From contig JBCBNV010000001.1 in assembly GCA_039821605.1 (NCBI GenBank), positions 682,001-746,000 of the forward strand: 64,000 bases of DNA. Direction: 5' to 3'. Source of the DNA: CALBPI01 sp039821605. GTDB lineage: Bacteria > Pseudomonadota > Gammaproteobacteria > Steroidobacterales > Woeseiaceae. The stretch's first letter is position 1. The number at the start of each line of letters is the position of its first letter. The position numbers were made by a program, and so were the translations under genes. Positions 61,741 through 64,000 of this stretch are shown piece after piece. The notes below the pieces were generated by a model. The model saw only the letters and a program-made list of their open reading frames with translations. It was not told the origin of the DNA and searched no databases.

Positions 61741-62534
61741 CGCATCCGGACCCTGAACAACTCACGTTGTTCGAGGGCTCGGCCGACACAACGGCGCGCG
61801 AATCGGTCCCCGCACCGCCGCCATTCATCGAGCCCGAGGTGCGCATCAGCCGGCGCGCTCGTCGTCTTGCACTTCACGTCGGACACGACGGCAGCGCCGA
61901 GCTCGTCGTCCCACAAGGCACGCCCGAGCGCGACGTCCGACAGTTTCTCGACAGCCACCGCGACTGGCTCATGCAGGCCCGCGACGCGCAACTCGAGCGT
62001 TACGGTGCCTTCGATCGTTCGCGGCCCGAGGCGCTGACACTGTCTGCCGTCGGTGAACAGTGGCGGCTTGAGCGTCGTGAGCGCCCCGGCCGGAGACTCG
62101 CCGCGCGCCTTCGGCCGGGCACCGCACCCACGGAGTTTGTGTTGCGCCTCGACGGCGACCAGGGCGTGGCGGAGTCGCAGGAGCGCGATGCCGTTAAACG
62201 TCAGCTGCGCCGCCGCGCGCTCGACTACTTCCAGCACGCGCTACCGCCGATTGCGAATGCCATGGACGTCTCCTACGCCCGCGTTCAAGTCCGCGCGCAG
62301 CGCTCGTGCTGGGGGAGTTACTCGTCGACGGGCACCATCAGCATGAATTATGCGGCGCTGTTTCTACCGCCCGAGCTTGCGCATTACCTCTGCGTGCATG
62401 AGCTTGCGCATGCGCGTCATCTCGATCACTCACCCGCGTTCTGGGACCTCGTCGAACGCCACGTACCCGGCGCGCGCGAGCTCGACCGTCGGCTCGCGTC
62501 CCGACACGAGGTGCTGCCGGGCTGGCTGCTTTGA
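61719..62534 (+). CDS. YgjP-like M48-type metallopeptidase
   Basis: 271 residues from GTG 61719. A SprT/YgjP-like zinc peptidase: the RRARRLALHVGHDGSAELVVP and QRSCWGSYSSTGTISMNYAALFLPP segments precede the HELAH motif (CVHELAHARHLDHSPAFW). No ATG is in frame before the conserved core, so the alternatives are this GTG, inside a strong hairpin, or TTG near 61767. Substrate unknown. It overlaps the SGNH gene by TTGA. Confidence 0.85.
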   Translation: MTRQHRSSHPDPEQLTLFEGSADTTARESVPAPPPFIEPEVRISRRARRLALHVGHDGSAELVVPQGTPERDVRQFLDSHRDWLMQARDAQLERYGAFDRSRPEALTLSAVGEQWRLERRERPGRRLAARLRPGTAPTEFVLRLDGDQGVAESQERDAVKRQLRRRALDYFQHALPPIANAMDVSYARVQVRAQRSCWGSYSSTGTISMNYAALFLPPELAHYLCVHELAHARHLDHSPAFWDLVERHVPGARELDRRLASRHEVLPGWLL

Positions 62535-63295
62535 AGGCGCCGTCGCCCGCCGCCTTCTGGCTGCAGTTCCTGGCGCTGCTGCCCGTGACAGGCGTGCAGG
62601 GGCTCTGGATCAGGCAGCGCGCGCCACGCATGGCCACGCGCATCGAGAATGGTGCAACGGGACGCGTCGGGGCTGGCGAGCGCGCGATCGAGGTTTTGGT
62701 GACCGGCGAGTCGACGGCCGTCGGCGTGGGCTGTCACACGGCGGAGCAGGCCGTAAGCATGCAATTCGCGTCGCGGCTGGCGTCGCTGGGCGGGGCGACC
62801 GTCGATTGGCAGGTGATTGGCCGCAATGGCGCGCGGGCCACGGATATCGTGCAGTTGCTTGCCACACAGCGCCGAAAGTCTCCCGACCCTAATCGCGTCG
62901 CCGTGGTCTTGCTGGGTGCCAACGACGTGACGTCGCTGCATTCACTTCGGCACTGGTACGAGCAGCTCGTAGCCGTGCGCACGCGCTTACGTCAGCGCGG
63001 CTTCGGATCGATCTTCCTGGCACCCGTGCCGCCCATGTGGGGCTTCACGCTGTTGCCGCGACCCTTGCGCAACGTGCTCGGTGCCCGCGCCCGGCAGCTT
63101 GAAGCCGAACGCATTCGCGTGGCCAGCCTCTACCCCGATGTCACGGCGCTCGTGACCGACTTCCCGCTCGACACCGAGCTGCTGGCCGAGGACGGCTACC
63201 ACCCGGGCCCGGCGGCTTGCGCGATGTGGGGCAACGATCTCGCGGAGCAGGTGCTCGCGAGCCTGCGCGTCAGCCCTGGTCCAGCAGCTCCCTGA
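62531..63295 (+). CDS. SGNH/GDSL-type hydrolase
   Basis: 254 residues from TTG 62531, which shares TTGA with the upstream stop. The nucleophile block is VTGESTAVGVG (GES instead of GDS, as seen in a subset of this family), block III is LLGANDVTSL, and the Asp-His pair is DGYHPG. An N-terminal hydrophobic segment may anchor or export it. An esterase or acylhydrolase of unknown substrate. Its 3' end overlaps the convergent DUF2333 gene by 26 nt. Confidence 0.85.
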   Translation: MKAPSPAAFWLQFLALLPVTGVQGLWIRQRAPRMATRIENGATGRVGAGERAIEVLVTGESTAVGVGCHTAEQAVSMQFASRLASLGGATVDWQVIGRNGARATDIVQLLATQRRKSPDPNRVAVVLLGANDVTSLHSLRHWYEQLVAVRTRLRQRGFGSIFLAPVPPMWGFTLLPRPLRNVLGARARQLEAERIRVASLYPDVTALVTDFPLDTELLAEDGYHPGPAACAMWGNDLAEQVLASLRVSPGPAAP

Positions 63296-64000
63296 GGTCG
63301 ATGACAGCCGCGTTTGCGCGGCTCAGGTAGGACGCCATAACCAACGAGTGGTTGGCAAACACACCGTAGCCGCTGCCATTGAGCACGATCGGGCTCGCCA
63401 GCGGCTCGAGACTGGCCTCGAGCTCACGGATGATTTGGCGCAGGCTCACGGTGGCGTTCTTGTCATCGAGCACCTGCTCGAAGTCGAATTGTGCGGCGCG
63501 CAGGAAGTGCAGCAGTGCCCAGGCCGTGCCGCGCGCCTCGAACAGCACGTTGTCGATCTTGAGCCAGGGCGTCTTCACGATGACCTCGTTGGTGTCGCCA
63601 CCCCCGCCCGAACGCGCCGAGGCATCGCCCGCAAGGTCCGTGTTCACGCGCGCCTGGCCGACGCTGGCAGTGAGGACCTGCGACATGTTGCCGAGCCGCT
63701 TCTCGACCTGGCCCAGCCATTCCCGAAGATTGTCGGCGCGAGCAAAGAACTGTGACTGCTCGGCGCCCGTGTCGATGAGCCGCGACTGGTAGCGCTCGAG
63801 CGCCTCAATGCCTTTGCGGTATTCCGACTCCGCGGCCGGGAAGATCCAGGAGTTGTAATCGATGTAGAAATGCGACTCGGCCTCCGCCAGGTCGGGGTCT
63901 TCATTCGATTGCGACTGCGAACGGCTGTAATCGTTGCGCATCACTCGCGACAGGTCTCGGATCTGGGTCAGCACACCCACCTCCCAGCTGGGGATGTTGT
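63270..64000 (-). CDS. DUF2333-family protein, N-terminus cut by the window edge
   Basis: The frame stays open beyond position 63980 to the edge (…NIPSWEVGVLTQ), so GTG 63980 is probably internal and the gene continues outside the window. Visible family segments are DLSRVMRNDYSRSQSQSNED, DYNSWIFPAAESEYRKGIEAL, WLKIDNVLFEARGTAWALLH and GYGVFANHSLVMASYLSRANA. DUF2333 proteins are widespread in gammaproteobacteria with no assigned function. The 26-nt tail overlap with the SGNH gene is unusual for the region. Confidence 0.88.
   Translation of the reverse strand, partial: NIPSWEVGVLTQIRDLSRVMRNDYSRSQSQSNEDPDLAEAESHFYIDYNSWIFPAAESEYRKGIEALERYQSRLIDTGAEQSQFFARADNLREWLGQVEKRLGNMSQVLTASVGQARVNTDLAGDASARSGGGGDTNEVIVKTPWLKIDNVLFEARGTAWALLHFLRAAQFDFEQVLDDKNATVSLRQIIRELEASLEPLASPIVLNGSGYGVFANHSLVMASYLSRANAAVIDLRELLDQG

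Noticed and set aside
62531..63295. GES instead of GDS as an inactivating change in the SGNH gene
   Set aside because: GES is a known variant of the family and the serine and Asp-His pair are present.

Overview
The window is chromosomal DNA of a GC-rich gammaproteobacterium. The evidence is a set of gene orders typical of that class: clpS-clpA next to infA-aat, ftsK-lolA-rarA-serS, yebC-ruvC-ruvA-ruvB-tolQ-tolR-tolA-tolB-pal-cpoB, a fused aspartokinase/homoserine dehydrogenase followed by thrB-thrC, and a type II secretion gspC-D-E-F block. The lexA-imuA-imuB-dnaE2 mutagenesis cassette and the contiguous sucA-sucB-lpd set resemble pseudomonad/xanthomonad-like lineages more than enterics. I cannot name a genus. 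Almost all of the window is housekeeping sequence. I see no prophage, transposase, integrase, CRISPR array or toxin-antitoxin locus.

Layout. 1-2000: the end of a DUF1232 gene, an L,D-transpeptidase and a convergent Lpp-like lipoprotein ending in lysine (a probable enzyme/substrate pair). 2100-8500: an SOS cassette with two LexA boxes, lexA, imuA, imuB and dnaE2. 8500-14620 (minus): a small acidic protein and gspF, E, D and C. 14900-19900: ClpS/ClpA, IF-1, the N-degron transferase Aat, and a FemAB-like acyltransferase coupled to aat. 19900-28900: ftsK, lolA, a VanZ-like gene, rarA and serS, then a long mechanosensitive channel fused to an AHSA1/SRPBCC domain. 28900-33700: tRNA-Ser, small envelope and phosphatase genes, YjbQ, a peroxiredoxin, a GNAT acetyltransferase, tRNA-Arg with a 138-bp partial duplication, and a DUF3300 protein. 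33800-41500: a zinc alcohol dehydrogenase, a putative outer-membrane protein and the 2-oxoglutarate dehydrogenase complex (sucA-sucB-lpd). 41500-53600: relA, a YfaZ-like protein, yebC-ruvCAB, the Tol-Pal operon and queE-queC. 53600-59200: tRNA-Lys, then the threonine operon ending in a coupled NERD-domain gene. 59200-64000: tatD, a signal-peptide protein, a VNG-repeat protein, a YgjP-like metallopeptidase, an SGNH hydrolase and a partial DUF2333 gene.

Genes are packed tightly. Many are joined by ATGA/GTGA/TGATG overlaps, and three convergent pairs share one 4-nt overlap containing both stop codons. The least ordinary items are the MscS-AHSA1 fusion that apparently needs a CTG start, the imuA frame that runs through a lexA terminator-like hairpin, the GTG start of the YgjP-like gene inside a perfect 16-bp hairpin, the VNG-repeat secreted protein, the coupling of aat to a FemAB-like gene, and the tRNA-Arg and tRNA-Ser remnants. 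None of these amounts to a clearly new multi-gene system; each is offered as a lead. All family assignments come from reading translated sequence by eye; no database search was run.
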